Assembly: GCF_024623785.1 (NCBI RefSeq)
Contig: NZ_JANKBZ010000001.1
Span: forward strand, 186,001-250,000
Direction: 5' to 3'
Source of the DNA: Archangium lipolyticum
GTDB taxonomy: Bacteria > Myxococcota > Myxococcia > Myxococcales > Myxococcaceae
DNA length: 64,000 nucleotides
Shown: piece after piece, positions 45,729-55,006 of the stretch
Layout of the letters: every line of letters begins with the position of its first letter
Numbering within the stretch: the stretch's first letter is position 1
Program-made: the position numbers and the translations under genes
Notes under the pieces: model-generated
Database searches by the model: none
What the model was told of the DNA's origin: nothing
Seen by the model: only the letters and a program-made list of their open reading frames with translations

Positions 45729-48128
45729 CTACCCCGCCTTCAACCGGGCCTTGTGGTACGCCGGGAGGCTGATGCGGAAGGTGCTGCCCTTGCCCAGCTC
45801 GCTGGAGGCGGAGATCTCCCCGCCGAAGCCGGTGATGATGCCGTGGCAGATGGAGAGGCCGAGCCCCGTGCCCACACCCACTGGCTTGGTGGTGAAGAAC
45901 GGATCGAAGATGCGGCTGAGCACCTCGGGGGGCATGCCGCAGCCGGTGTCCTTCACCTCGATGATGGCGTGATCGTTCTCGGTGCGCAGGCTGACGCGGA
46001 TCTCGTTCTTGTCCGGCTGGCCGGGGGCGATGGCGTGGGCGGCGTTGATGAGCAGGTTGAGGACGACCTGGCAGTACCGGGCCTCGCTGCCCTCCACGAG
46101 CGGCACGTCGGACACGTCCTTCACCAGGGTGGCGCGGTGGCGCAGCTCGCCGCGGGCGAGCGACAACGCGGAGCCGATGACGCGGGTGAGGTCCACCGAG
46201 GTGGGCTGCTCCTCGTCGCCTCGCGAGAAGGTCTTGAGGTCCTGGACGATGAGCCGCACGCGGTTGACGCCCTCGTTCGTCTCCTCCAGCACCTCCTCCA
46301 GCTCGTCCAGACGGCCCGTGGGCAGCTCCGCGGACAGCGCGTGCAGCTCCTCGGTGAGGAAGGACAGGTTGGAGATGACGAACGCGAGCGGGTTGTTGAT
46401 CTCGTGCGCCACGCCCGCGGCGAGCGTCCCCACCGAGGCCAGCCGGTCGGCGACGACGAGGCGCGCTTGAATCTGCTTGCGCTCGGTCAGGTCGCGGGCG
46501 GTCACCAGGGTGGCGGGCTGGCCGGCGAAGACGAGCCGCAGGCTGCTGATCTCCGCCGTCACCACGCTGCCGTCCGGAGGCTGGAAGCGGATCTCCCGCA
46601 CCCGGTGGCCCCCGCGGCCGGCCATGCCATCGAGCGTGCTGGCGGCGACGGCGCGATCCTCCGGGTGGACGAAGTCCAGCAGCGAGCGGCCCACCAGCTC
46701 GTTGGCCTGCAGGCGCAGGAAGGCGCACGCGGAGGGGTTGACGTAGAGCAGCGGCCCGCCGCGGTGGACGAAGATGGCCTCGGGCGAGCCCTCGATGAGG
46801 GCGCGGAAGCTCTCCTCGGAGCGGCGCAGCGCGCCCTCGGCGGCCTTGCGCTCGGTGATGTCGAAGGACACGCACCCGAGGAAGCGCCGGCCGGAGCTGT
46901 CGCGGGCGATGAACCGGTAGGTGAGGAAGTGACGCGGCTCGCCGTCCGGAGTGGGGATCATGCTCTCGGAGACGGTGGGCTGGCCGGAGCGGAAGGCCTG
47001 CTCATCCTGCTCGCGCAGGTGGACGACCGTCTCCGGCGGCATGAGCTGCTCGTCGGGGATGGCGCTCACGTCCATGCCCGTCGTCAGCCCGAAGAAGCGC
47101 CGGAAGGGCTCGTTGACGAAGACGCGTCGGCCCGACTCGTCCTTCATGTAGGCCAGGGCCGGGTTGTTGTTGAGGAAGGAGTCGAAGAGGTGCTGACTCT
47201 CCTGGAGGGCGGTGACGATGGAGGCCACCTCCGTCATCAGGGCCTGCTTCGCCGCGTGCTCGGCGGCGTTGCCCATGGCGGCCCCGAGCAGGCCCGCCAT
47301 CAGCTCCATGGTGCGATCGTCCGAGTCGACGAAGGCGTAGGGCACCTGCGAGGCGATGCTCAACAACCCCACCGTCTGGTTGTCGCGCTTGAGGGGCACG
47401 TTGAGCATGGAGCGGATGCCCATGTTGCGCGACACGTTCTTGTTGACGCGCGGGTCGCGCTCGGTGTCGTCGGTGCGCATCACGTCGCCGCTGAGCACGC
47501 TGGCGCCGGCCATGGTGCTGCGGATGGGCAGCCGCACGCCCTGCACGTGCGAGTAGAAGCCGAGGCAGATGCGGAAATACATGTCCTCGCCTTCGATGAG
47601 GCCCACGGCGGCGCCGCCCGCGCCACAGAGGATCATCGCCCGCTCGGCGATGAGCCGCATCACCACGTCGAGGTCCAACCCGGCCAGGGCGATGTCGTTC
47701 TGCGTCTGGATGATGGCGGCCAGACGTTCGATCTCCCCGCGAGCGGACTCCTCGTGGGACTGCCGGCGCATGTACGCGTAGCTGCGGCGCTCGAGCAGCT
47801 CGATGCGGGCGCGCACGTCGGCGGCGTGGAAGGGGGCGACGAGGTAGTCGTCGACGCCGAACTCCAGCAGGGAGGAGATCTCCTCGTCCGAGGTGCTGGG
47901 CGCCATGCCCAGCACGATGACTTCGGCGGCGCGGATCTGCGCGCGCAGCTGGTTGAACCACTCGGACTTTTCACGGACCAGCTCGGACCCGACGACCAGC
48001 GCATCCACCAGGGAGATGGTGGCGGCGGTCACTTCGGGGCCCGCGGCGACCACCACATCGTGACCCATCCGGGTGAGCTCGGCCCCGATGGGGTGGTCAC
48101 CGTCGCGACTGAGAAGGAGGAAGCGCAT
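45729..48128 (-). CDS. Soluble hybrid-like histidine kinase: pseudo-receiver, GAF, two PAS, HisKA, HATPase
   Basis: 799 residues from ATG 48128; a GTG at 48191 would add 21 residues. The first 115 residues have receiver topology but are degenerate: the phospho-acceptor position reads DALVVGSE and the conserved Lys of the KPF motif is Ala (VAPF). A GAF domain (about 140-300), two PAS domains (about 320-440, 450-570), then the H-box AAGVAHEINNPLAF, N-box VLNLLINAAHAI, DTGCGMP and GTGLGLSICHGI follow. No membrane helix is present. It probably integrates several cytoplasmic signals; its response regulator is not nearby. Confidence 0.9.
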   Translation of the reverse strand: MRFLLLSRDGDHPIGAELTRMGHDVVVAAGPEVTAATISLVDALVVGSELVREKSEWFNQLRAQIRAAEVIVLGMAPSTSDEEISSLLEFGVDDYLVAPFHAADVRARIELLERRSYAYMRRQSHEESARGEIERLAAIIQTQNDIALAGLDLDVVMRLIAERAMILCGAGGAAVGLIEGEDMYFRICLGFYSHVQGVRLPIRSTMAGASVLSGDVMRTDDTERDPRVNKNVSRNMGIRSMLNVPLKRDNQTVGLLSIASQVPYAFVDSDDRTMELMAGLLGAAMGNAAEHAAKQALMTEVASIVTALQESQHLFDSFLNNNPALAYMKDESGRRVFVNEPFRRFFGLTTGMDVSAIPDEQLMPPETVVHLREQDEQAFRSGQPTVSESMIPTPDGEPRHFLTYRFIARDSSGRRFLGCVSFDITERKAAEGALRRSEESFRALIEGSPEAIFVHRGGPLLYVNPSACAFLRLQANELVGRSLLDFVHPEDRAVAASTLDGMAGRGGHRVREIRFQPPDGSVVTAEISSLRLVFAGQPATLVTARDLTERKQIQARLVVADRLASVGTLAAGVAHEINNPLAFVISNLSFLTEELHALSAELPTGRLDELEEVLEETNEGVNRVRLIVQDLKTFSRGDEEQPTSVDLTRVIGSALSLARGELRHRATLVKDVSDVPLVEGSEARYCQVVLNLLINAAHAIAPGQPDKNEIRVSLRTENDHAIIEVKDTGCGMPPEVLSRIFDPFFTTKPVGVGTGLGLSICHGIITGFGGEISASSELGKGSTFRISLPAYHKARLKAG

Positions 48129-48486
48129 GGAGGGCGGGAGTGGGCTCTTTGGGAGGCAGAAGATTGCTAGATCGGGGCCCTTGCGGTCCACCAGGAGCCC
48201 CCGGATTCTGTAAGAACCGTTCTCCTGATGGATGGGAGCCTACTCCTCTTCGTTCCTCCTGGGGGAGAGGGAGGAGGAGGAAGAGGGCTGCCCTGGCCGG
48301 TCGTGCCACCAGCGAACGACCCGGCCTTATAAATGCCATGTGTAGGACGTTCCCGTGACGTTCACGAGCGCTGGGGTGGTCGCGATGACCCGGGTCGGAA
48401 ACACTCCCCCTGGAATTGGAGAGAGGGAGTATTCCACCTGACGTCTGTTCAGGCAGGCGAGCAGCCGCGCGGCCCCTGCGCCGCCC
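48129..48486. other. Intergenic region without a recognisable gene
   Basis: This 358-bp stretch between the histidine kinase start and the TonB-like gene's stop shows no credible coding frame. It must hold the kinase promoter on the minus strand; I cannot pinpoint it. A purine-rich run (GGGGGAGAGGGAGGAGGAGG) near 48260 and an imperfect ACGTTC repeat near 48350 are the only notable features. Confidence 0.5.
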
Positions 48487-49425
48487 CTACTCCGCGGAGA
48501 CCAGCTTGACGCGCTTGGGGTTGAACTTGGGGATGGCCTTGCGGTCGACCAGGTCCACGACGTCGAACCGGAGCGGCGGGAGGGTGGGAGGAGGCTCGAA
48601 GGAGAAGCGGAAGACGCTGCTGAGGGAGTCGCGGTGCCCCACCAGGTCCCGAGGAGGAACCGGGAGGGACTCGGCGGCGGAGCGCAGGTCGGCGAGCACC
48701 TCCTGGTCCATGCTGGGGTCGCAGGAGGGGTAGACGACGGAGGCCTGGAGGAGCCTGCCGGAGGGAGCCTGGACGAGGCGGACCTCGACCTCACAGGTGC
48801 GGCCCGACTTGCGCCGCGAGGAGGTCCCGGTGGCGCGCCAGGCGGCGAGCAACACGTCCTGAAGCTCGCCGAAGTAACCGTGCACGAAGCCCCTGTGCAC
48901 CTTCTGCTGGGCGACGAGCTCACGCAGCGCCGCATCGGGAGACTTGGGGGCGGGGGCGTGCAGCCGGGTCCCCACGGGGCCAGTCCCCGGCTCCTCCGAC
49001 GCGGCTCCCGGAGCGACCTGTGCCGAGGCATTGGGGAGCATGCGCGGAAGCAGGGAGCCGCTGCGAACGGGGAAATCGGACGCCGGAGCCCCGGGAGCGG
49101 AGGGCACATCCGAAGCCAGGGGCGCGGAGGCGCCGGGCGCAGCGGGAGTCTCCGGAGCCTGGGACGCCTGGGGAGCCACCGGAGCGGACTGGGAGCCCGG
49201 CGCGCGCCGGGTCCGCTTCCTGGAGGGCGCGGGAGGAGGAGCGGGGGCCTGGGCCGTGGGGGCGGAGGGCCGGGTCACCTCGTGGAACTCCAGCTCGACG
49301 ACGGTCCTGGCCGGAACCGGCGCGGGGGGAGGCGCCTCGCGGAGCCACAGGAAGAGGAAGACGTGAAGCAGGACGCTCGCCGCGACGGCAAGGGCGAATG
49401 GCAGGCGGGAGCGGGAGCGGGACAC
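48487..49425 (-). CDS. TonB-like protein with proline/alanine-rich linker
   Basis: 312 residues from a GTG. The N-terminal membrane anchor (LPFALAVAASVLLHVFLFLWL) contains the HxF/L pattern of TonB anchors. It is followed by a periplasmic Pro/Ala/Ser-rich linker (about 35-160) and a C-terminal domain with VEVRLVQAPSGRLLQASVVYPSCDPSMDQEVLADLRSAAESLPVPP, the TonB C-terminal fold pattern. It should transmit proton-motive force or link the inner to the outer membrane. No ExbB/ExbD or receptor gene is adjacent. Confidence 0.78.
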   Translation of the reverse strand: MSRSRSRLPFALAVAASVLLHVFLFLWLREAPPPAPVPARTVVELEFHEVTRPSAPTAQAPAPPPAPSRKRTRRAPGSQSAPVAPQASQAPETPAAPGASAPLASDVPSAPGAPASDFPVRSGSLLPRMLPNASAQVAPGAASEEPGTGPVGTRLHAPAPKSPDAALRELVAQQKVHRGFVHGYFGELQDVLLAAWRATGTSSRRKSGRTCEVEVRLVQAPSGRLLQASVVYPSCDPSMDQEVLADLRSAAESLPVPPRDLVGHRDSLSSVFRFSFEPPPTLPPLRFDVVDLVDRKAIPKFNPKRVKLVSAE

Positions 49426-49471
49426 ACCTCATCTTCCGACGATTCGGAAGCGCGGGCTACAGTGACGAACC

Positions 49472-50269
49472 GTGAGCGAGCACGCGGGCGTCCTGGTCGC
49501 CGAGCAACCACACTACCTGCCGTGGCTGGACTTCTACGAGCAGGTGGCGAGAGCGGACACACTGCTGGTGCTGGACAACGTGCAGTGGCTGAGGAGGGGG
49601 TGGCAGCGGAGGGCACGAGTGGCCCTGCCACCGGGGGCTCCCCTGCCCGCTCCTACGGAGCCGGCGTTCCAGTGGCTGACGATTCCACTGGAGGGAGCGC
49701 ACCGGGACACGAGGATCTCCGAGCTGGCGGTGGACACGGGACAACCGTGGACACGGAAGCACCTGGCGACGCTGACGATGCTGTACGGGAAGAGACCCTA
49801 CTTCCGGAGCCAGGTGCTGCCGAGGCTGGAGGGCTTCTACGCGGAGGCGGAGAGGGAGGGGGGACCGGGCTCACTGCTGCGCACGCTGCTGGCGAGCATG
49901 GCGCTCTTCTACGAGCCGCTGGGGCTGAAGCCGCGAGTGGAGCTGGCCTCACCGTTGGACCGGTCGCACCCGGACAAGACGGGGAGACTGGTGGCGTACT
50001 GCACGCAACTGGGGATGGACACGTACTACTCGGCGGTGGGCTCGCTGTACCTGAAGCCGGGCCCGTTCCGGGAGGCGGGGGTGAAGCTGCTGTGGCAGAA
50101 GTTCCGCTACCCGGCGTACGACCAGGGCCGGAAGGGGGAGCGCTTCGTGGTGGGGCTGTCGATCGTGGACGTCCTGTCGAACGTCCACGTGGACGAGGTG
50201 CGCAAGTGGCTGGAGCCGTCCCCGTGGGGGCCCTTCGCGAAATCCCCTCTCCCTCTGGGAGAGGGTTAG
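49472..50269 (+). CDS. WbqC-like family protein
   Basis: 265 residues from a GTG. The opening VLVAEQPHYLPWLDFYEQVARADTLLVLDNVQW is a good match to the WbqC family signature (QPxYxPWxGYF), and VKLLWQKFRYPAYDQ matches its end. Family members occur in O-antigen, glycopeptide or lipid pathways; the reaction is not established. The last eight codons (SPLPLGEG) and the stop lie inside an intergenic repeat copy, so the C-terminus was created or replaced by repeat insertion. Confidence 0.83.
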   Translation: MSEHAGVLVAEQPHYLPWLDFYEQVARADTLLVLDNVQWLRRGWQRRARVALPPGAPLPAPTEPAFQWLTIPLEGAHRDTRISELAVDTGQPWTRKHLATLTMLYGKRPYFRSQVLPRLEGFYAEAEREGGPGSLLRTLLASMALFYEPLGLKPRVELASPLDRSHPDKTGRLVAYCTQLGMDTYYSAVGSLYLKPGPFREAGVKLLWQKFRYPAYDQGRKGERFVVGLSIVDVLSNVHVDEVRKWLEPSPWGPFAKSPLPLGEG

Positions 50270-50285
50270 GGTGAGGGTCTTCCCC
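50244..50285 (-). repeat. Intergenic palindromic repeat, copy 2 of 4 (inverted)
   Basis: The same 42-bp element in reverse orientation, with the same perfect CCCTCTCCC / GGGAGAGGG arms; in the flank CTCACCCC is replaced by CTCACCCT. It overlaps the 3' end of the WbqC-like gene and separates it from the convergent AAA ATPase gene. Confidence 0.85.
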
Positions 50286-50296
50286 CACCCCGCGCC

Positions 50297-52171
50297 TCAC
50301 TTCCCCTTGTCGAACCGGACGAAATAACTCCGGACGGCGGAATCGATGAGGTCCTGGTCCAGCTGGGGCTGCATGCCGCGGTAGTGGGCCATGTCGATCA
50401 TCTGATCGAGCAAGTCACGAGGTTGGCAGGCGGCGAAGCGGCGGCCGACGGGCTTGTAATGGGTGTCGATGAGGTACTGGACCATGTCGGCGTCGTAGGG
50501 GACGCCGCGCTTGGAGCACATGACCTCGAAGATCTGATGGAACAGCTCCTCATCGGGGGGCTGGACCTCGAGCTTGTAGCGGACGCGGCGGAGGAAGGCG
50601 TCGTCGACGAGATCACTGGGCTCGAGGTTGGTGGAGAAGGCGGCGAAGACGTCGAAGGGGACCTGGACCTTCTTGCCGGTGTGGAGCGTGAGCATGTCGA
50701 TGTCGCTCTCGAGGGGAACGATCCACCGGTTGAGGAGGTCCTTGGGGGAGACCTTCTGACGGCCGAAGTCGTCGATGAGGAGCATCCCGTTGATGGCCTT
50801 CATCTGGAAGGGAGCCTCGTAGTACTTGACCTCTGGGGAGTACACGAGGTCGAGCATCTCGAGGGTGAGCTCACCGCCGACGACGACGAGGGGCCTGCGG
50901 CAGCGGACCCAGCGCCGGTCATAGGGCTGGGAGTTGTCGTCCTCCTCGACGGGCTTGTGGAGGTTGCTGTCGTAGATGCGGACGACGAAGTCGTCGATGA
51001 GGATGGCGTGGGGGATGAAGATGTCCCCGTCGAAGCAGTTGACCATGCCCTGGCAGATGGCCGTCTTTCCGTTGCCTGGGGGGCCGTAGAAGAAGATGGC
51101 GCGGCCGGAGTTCATGGCGGGGCCGATGCCATCGAAGATGTAGTCGCGGATGATGAGGTCGCCGAACTTGTCCAGCATCCGCTGGCGGGTGATGCGGTTG
51201 CCGCGGACGGTCTGCTTCTTCACGGCGTCGACCCACTCCTGGAGGGAGATGGGAGCGGGGCCGTTGTAGCGGTTGCGATCGAGGATCTGCCGCAGCACGT
51301 CGGTGGCGAACGTGGTGAGCTGGTAGATCATCGTGGACTTGCCGACGCCGGAGCCACCGCCGCCGCGGATGTCGATGTACTTCTGGCGACGAAGCCCTTC
51401 GAGGATGTCCTCGATGACGGAGGAAGGCAGCTTGAGGCGGTTGGCGATGTCCATGCCCCGCATCTCGCCGGCGAAGAAGATGGCCTTGAGGACGAGCTCC
51501 TCGACCATGGTGGCGGTGAGGCCCGTCTCCTCGAGCGAGCGGGGCTGGGAGGGCCAGAAGCGGGAGCCCTGGGGCGCGCCCCCTCCATCGGCGACGGCGG
51601 AACGGCGCTGGGTGCCGGTCATCCGGGGGGGGCCCGAGGCGCCGGGGGCGGGACGGCGCAGCTCGGCGGGGACGGGAGGCAGCTCCGCGGTGGGAACGGG
51701 CGGGGCCGACGCGCGGCGCATCTCGGCGGGGACGGAGGGCAGATCGATGCTCGGCACGGGCGGAGCCGCGCGGCGAGGCTGCGGCTCGACGATGACGGAG
51801 GGCAGTTCCCCACTGTTGGGAACGGGCGGGGCCGGGCGGCGCTGCTCGGAGGGCACGGGAGGCAGCTGCTCGGTGGGGAGCTGGGCGATGCGGCGGCGCT
51901 CCTCGGGAGAGGGATTGCGGCGCTCGAGGAAGGGACTGGGACCGACGGGACGGCGCTCGGGGGGAGCGCCCTGGGCCGGGGGCCGGGAGGGACCGCCGGG
52001 AGCCGCGGGGTTGGGCCCGGTGGAAGCCCGGGGCCGGGGTGGAGAGGCCAGCACGTTCGGACCGGAGGCCGCGGGGGTCTCCCGGGGCGTGACGGTGCGG
52101 CTCGTATCGGTCTGGAACTCGGGGGGCTCGAATCCGGGGGGAGTCGCCCCCGGCCTCCGCTGCTCGGCCAT
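50297..52171 (-). CDS. AAA-type ATPase with proline-rich repeat N-terminus and winged-helix-like domain
   Basis: 624 residues. Residues 1-200 are disordered, with four to five repeats of the type LPPVPxExRRPAPPVP. Residues 215-290 look like a winged helix (AIFFAGEMRGMDIANRLKLPSSVIEDILEGLRRQKYIDI). The AAA domain has Walker A GPPGNGKT (363-370), Walker B MLLIDDFG (464-470) and an arginine-finger candidate near DAFLRRVRYK. An additional P-loop-like string GGSGVGKST lies at 272-280 in the wing of the helix domain and is probably coincidental. The role is unknown. It diverges from the acyl-CoA dehydrogenase across 71 bp. Confidence 0.85.
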   Translation of the reverse strand: MAEQRRPGATPPGFEPPEFQTDTSRTVTPRETPAASGPNVLASPPRPRASTGPNPAAPGGPSRPPAQGAPPERRPVGPSPFLERRNPSPEERRRIAQLPTEQLPPVPSEQRRPAPPVPNSGELPSVIVEPQPRRAAPPVPSIDLPSVPAEMRRASAPPVPTAELPPVPAELRRPAPGASGPPRMTGTQRRSAVADGGGAPQGSRFWPSQPRSLEETGLTATMVEELVLKAIFFAGEMRGMDIANRLKLPSSVIEDILEGLRRQKYIDIRGGGGSGVGKSTMIYQLTTFATDVLRQILDRNRYNGPAPISLQEWVDAVKKQTVRGNRITRQRMLDKFGDLIIRDYIFDGIGPAMNSGRAIFFYGPPGNGKTAICQGMVNCFDGDIFIPHAILIDDFVVRIYDSNLHKPVEEDDNSQPYDRRWVRCRRPLVVVGGELTLEMLDLVYSPEVKYYEAPFQMKAINGMLLIDDFGRQKVSPKDLLNRWIVPLESDIDMLTLHTGKKVQVPFDVFAAFSTNLEPSDLVDDAFLRRVRYKLEVQPPDEELFHQIFEVMCSKRGVPYDADMVQYLIDTHYKPVGRRFAACQPRDLLDQMIDMAHYRGMQPQLDQDLIDSAVRSYFVRFDKGK

Positions 52172-52242
52172 GCTTGCTCCGGGTTGAATGGGCCGAGTGT
52201 AGCAGGCTCCTCCGGTGCTGGCTCGGTGCTAGCTTGACGGGC

Positions 52243-53904
52243 ATGAGCTTCTTCCAGGAACCGCCGAGGCTTGGGAACCAGTATGACGATGACGCCCTGC
52301 TCCGGAGCTATCTCGCCCGGGTACTGCCGCGGGACATGCGGGCCGGGTTGGAGAACGAGTTCCGCGAGCTGGGCGAGCTGGGAGGCAGGTACTTCTACGA
52401 GTTCCAGCAGAGGGACCGGCTGAACGAGCCGGCGCTGACGCAATGGGACGCGTGGGGCCACCGGGTGGACCACATCGAGGTATCACCGCTGTGGAAGGAA
52501 GCGGAGGCGCTGGCGGCGAGACGGGGCCTGGTGGCGGTGGCCTACGAGCAGAAGAACGGCGAGCTCTCGCGCATCCACCAGTTCGCGCTGAACTACCTGG
52601 TGCAGCCGTCACTGGACGTCTACTCGTGCCCGCTGGCGATGACGGACGGGGCGGCGCGGACGCTGCTGTCGCTGGGGAACCCGGAGCTGATCGACCGCGC
52701 CCTGCCCCACCTGACGTCGAGGAAGCCCGAGTCGTTCTGGACGTCGGGACAGTGGATGACGGAGCGGACGGGCGGCTCGGACGTGGGGCTGACGCAGACG
52801 CAGGCACGGAAGTCGCCCGAGGGCTGGCGACTGTACGGGACGAAGTGGTTCACCTCGGCGACGACGGCGCAGATGGCGCTGACGCTGGGGAGGCCGGAGG
52901 GGAACGGACCCGGGGGCAAGGGGCTGGCGATCTTCTACGTGGAGACGCGGAATCCGGACGGGAGTCTGAATGGAATCCAGATCAACCGGCTGAAGGACAA
53001 GCTGGGAACGAGGAAGGTGCCGACGGCGGAGTTGACGCTGGACGGGACGCTGGCCACGCCGGTGGCGGGGCTGACGGACGGCATCCGGAACATGGCGTGG
53101 ATGCTGAACGTGACGCGGACGTGGAACGCGATGGGCGCCGCGTGGAGCATGAGGAGGGCGCTGGCGCTGGCGAGGGACTACGCGAGCAAGCGGGTGCAGT
53201 TCGGAGCGCGGCTGTCGGAGAAGCCGCTGCACGTGGACACACTGGCGGGGCTGGAGGCGGAGTTCCACGGAGGCTTCCTGCTGGCGTTCCGGGCGGCGGA
53301 GCTGCTGGGGAAGCTGGAGGCGAAGACGGCGACGGAGGAGGAGCTGCTGTTGCAGCGGCTGGTGACGCCGTTGGCGAAGCTGACGACGGGACGGCAGGTG
53401 GTGCACGTAACGTCGGAGGCGGTGGAGAGCTTCGGCGGAGCGGGCTACGTGGAGGACACGGGGGTGCCGAGGGTGCTGGCGGACGCGCAGGTGCTGTCCA
53501 TCTGGGAGGGGACGACGAACGTGCTCTCGCTGGACACGCTGAGGGCGATGGCGAAGGGGGGCGCGCTGGAGGCGCTGTACACGGACGCGGAGCGGAGGCT
53601 GGGCACGGCGAAGGACGCGGGCCTGCGGCCGTGCGTGGCGGCGGCGCAGGATGCGCTGGAGAAGGCGCGGTCGTGGGTGATGAAGGCGATGGAGAACCCG
53701 GCGGAGGTGGAGGCCGGAGCACGGCGGTTCTCCCTGACGCTCGGCCGAACCTACGAACTGGCACTGCTGGTGGAGCACGCGCAGTGGTGCCTGGACAACG
53801 GGCACGGCCCGAGGACCCTGGCGGCGGCGCGGCGGCTCATGCGCAACGGCGTGGACCAGCTCGCCGACATGGATTTGGACGACTCGCGGCTGCTCGTTTC
53901 GTAA
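52243..53904 (+). CDS. AidB-like acyl-CoA dehydrogenase family protein
   Basis: 553 residues, the AidB subfamily length. Characteristic segments: QFALNYLVQPSLDVYSCPLAMTDG, WTSGQWMTERTGGSDVGLTQT, LYGTKWFTSATTA (flavin-binding), GGAGYVEDTGVPRVLADAQVLSIWEGTTNV with the active-site Glu region, and a long C-terminal helical domain (HAQWCLDNGHGPRTLAAARRL). E. coli AidB is an FAD protein of the adaptive response to alkylation; most bacterial homologues are untested. An ADA regulon gene is not adjacent. It is the last high-GC gene before the AT-rich insert. Confidence 0.88.
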   Translation: MSFFQEPPRLGNQYDDDALLRSYLARVLPRDMRAGLENEFRELGELGGRYFYEFQQRDRLNEPALTQWDAWGHRVDHIEVSPLWKEAEALAARRGLVAVAYEQKNGELSRIHQFALNYLVQPSLDVYSCPLAMTDGAARTLLSLGNPELIDRALPHLTSRKPESFWTSGQWMTERTGGSDVGLTQTQARKSPEGWRLYGTKWFTSATTAQMALTLGRPEGNGPGGKGLAIFYVETRNPDGSLNGIQINRLKDKLGTRKVPTAELTLDGTLATPVAGLTDGIRNMAWMLNVTRTWNAMGAAWSMRRALALARDYASKRVQFGARLSEKPLHVDTLAGLEAEFHGGFLLAFRAAELLGKLEAKTATEEELLLQRLVTPLAKLTTGRQVVHVTSEAVESFGGAGYVEDTGVPRVLADAQVLSIWEGTTNVLSLDTLRAMAKGGALEALYTDAERRLGTAKDAGLRPCVAAAQDALEKARSWVMKAMENPAEVEAGARRFSLTLGRTYELALLVEHAQWCLDNGHGPRTLAAARRLMRNGVDQLADMDLDDSRLLVS

Positions 53905-53994
53905 CCTACAGAGGACATCCCATGTACACGTGTATCGGCACGCACTACAATCCAAACTCACTTCAGCACAGTAGAAGCCCAGCAGACTAAGCCC

Positions 53995-54615
53995 ATGAAA
54001 ACAAACGGGATTTCGTCCGCGCTCTGGAATGCATTCATAAGCGTCAACGGCGTCGCAGTTGGACTGATTGGCCTGGCAATTGCACTGGTCGCATGGGCCT
54101 GGAAGCCAGAAACAGAAATAAAGCTCTCAATTGCCATTGCAGTAACCATTCTCTCCGGCTTGGCATTGCTCTTTGCCATTCTAACCAAAGCACTGATCGA
54201 CACAAACAAAGAACTCAACAACACCACACAAAACCTAATCGAAACAATAAAAAACCAAAAGCAACAAATTCCTCGAGCAATACTTTGCAAGAAAATCGAG
54301 ACCACCAAGGGTGTCCATCAAACCATAATCCTTCTGGAAGCATCCGACCTCTTTCTCGGGGGGATGGCAGTATCGTTTAGCTACGTCGATCAAGATGGCT
54401 TCGAGCGACTGATTGGCCATGGGTATATATCAGTAATACAAGACGACAAACGCATTCAAGCAACACTGACGAACCTTCTCCCTGGGCAAGACGACATCGC
54501 CAATAAGCTTCTACAAAACAACAGACAAACACTGGATACTCTTCGCACAAAACCCTATCTCAGCCATCCATTCCTCACCCAAATCACTCAAGGACCAACC
54601 AATGCAAACACCTAA
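53995..54615 (+). CDS. Two-helix membrane protein with cytoplasmic beta-rich domain, unknown function
   Basis: 206 residues. Two membrane helices (GVAVGLIGLAIALVAWAW and LSIAIAVTILSGLALLFAIL) are joined by a very short loop, so both ends are probably cytoplasmic. A helical stretch (NKELNNTTQNLIETIKNQKQQ) leads to a beta-rich domain (about 95-200: IILLEASDLFLGGMAVSFSYV, RLIGHGYISVIQ). The downstream gene overlaps it by 14 bp, implying joint expression. I recognise no family. The 2-TM-plus-soluble-domain layout recalls membrane effectors of small defence modules, but that is only an analogy. No strong Shine-Dalgarno. Confidence 0.75.
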   Translation: MKTNGISSALWNAFISVNGVAVGLIGLAIALVAWAWKPETEIKLSIAIAVTILSGLALLFAILTKALIDTNKELNNTTQNLIETIKNQKQQIPRAILCKKIETTKGVHQTIILLEASDLFLGGMAVSFSYVDQDGFERLIGHGYISVIQDDKRIQATLTNLLPGQDDIANKLLQNNRQTLDTLRTKPYLSHPFLTQITQGPTNANT

Positions 54616-55006
54616 CAAAGACAACGCACGTTCCTTCCCTGCAACCGTCGCGGCAGTGCTGGATGAATACACAGTCGTCATAAACCGAGGCTTGATAGAT
54701 GGCGTAAAGCAGGGGCAAAGATTCTTGATCTACACTCTCGCATCTGAAACTCTTCTAGATCCAGAGACAAACGAACCATTGGGCCGGCTTGAAATCGTCA
54801 AAGGCACTGGAACGGTCATTCATGCACAAGAAAAAATGTCGACCATTAGATCGGAGAAACAAGGACAAAGCGAACGCAAAGTAGTGCGTCGTAACAGTCC
54901 ATGGATTGGCATGCTGGGAAGTGCTGAGGAGGAAACCATTTATGTACCAGGAGCACCTTTGAGTTTTGACAATCCAAGATCTGGAGATCTGGCTAAGCCG
55001 ATCTAG
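54602..55006 (+). CDS. Small beta-barrel-like protein with FlgT-C-type sequence, partner of preceding gene
   Basis: 134 residues from an ATG with AAGGA 7 nt upstream. The core ATVAAVLDEYTVVINRGLIDGV, KQGQRFLIYTLA, LDPETNEPLGRLEIVKGTGTVIHAQEKMSTIRS matches the pattern vv-INxGxxxGVxxGxxFxvy...DPETxExLGxxE, as found in the C-terminal domain of FlgT and related assembly proteins. The tail is polar. No signal peptide, so cytoplasmic. Function unknown; co-expression with the membrane protein is implied by the 14-bp overlap. Confidence 0.75.
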   Translation: MQTPNKDNARSFPATVAAVLDEYTVVINRGLIDGVKQGQRFLIYTLASETLLDPETNEPLGRLEIVKGTGTVIHAQEKMSTIRSEKQGQSERKVVRRNSPWIGMLGSAEEETIYVPGAPLSFDNPRSGDLAKPI

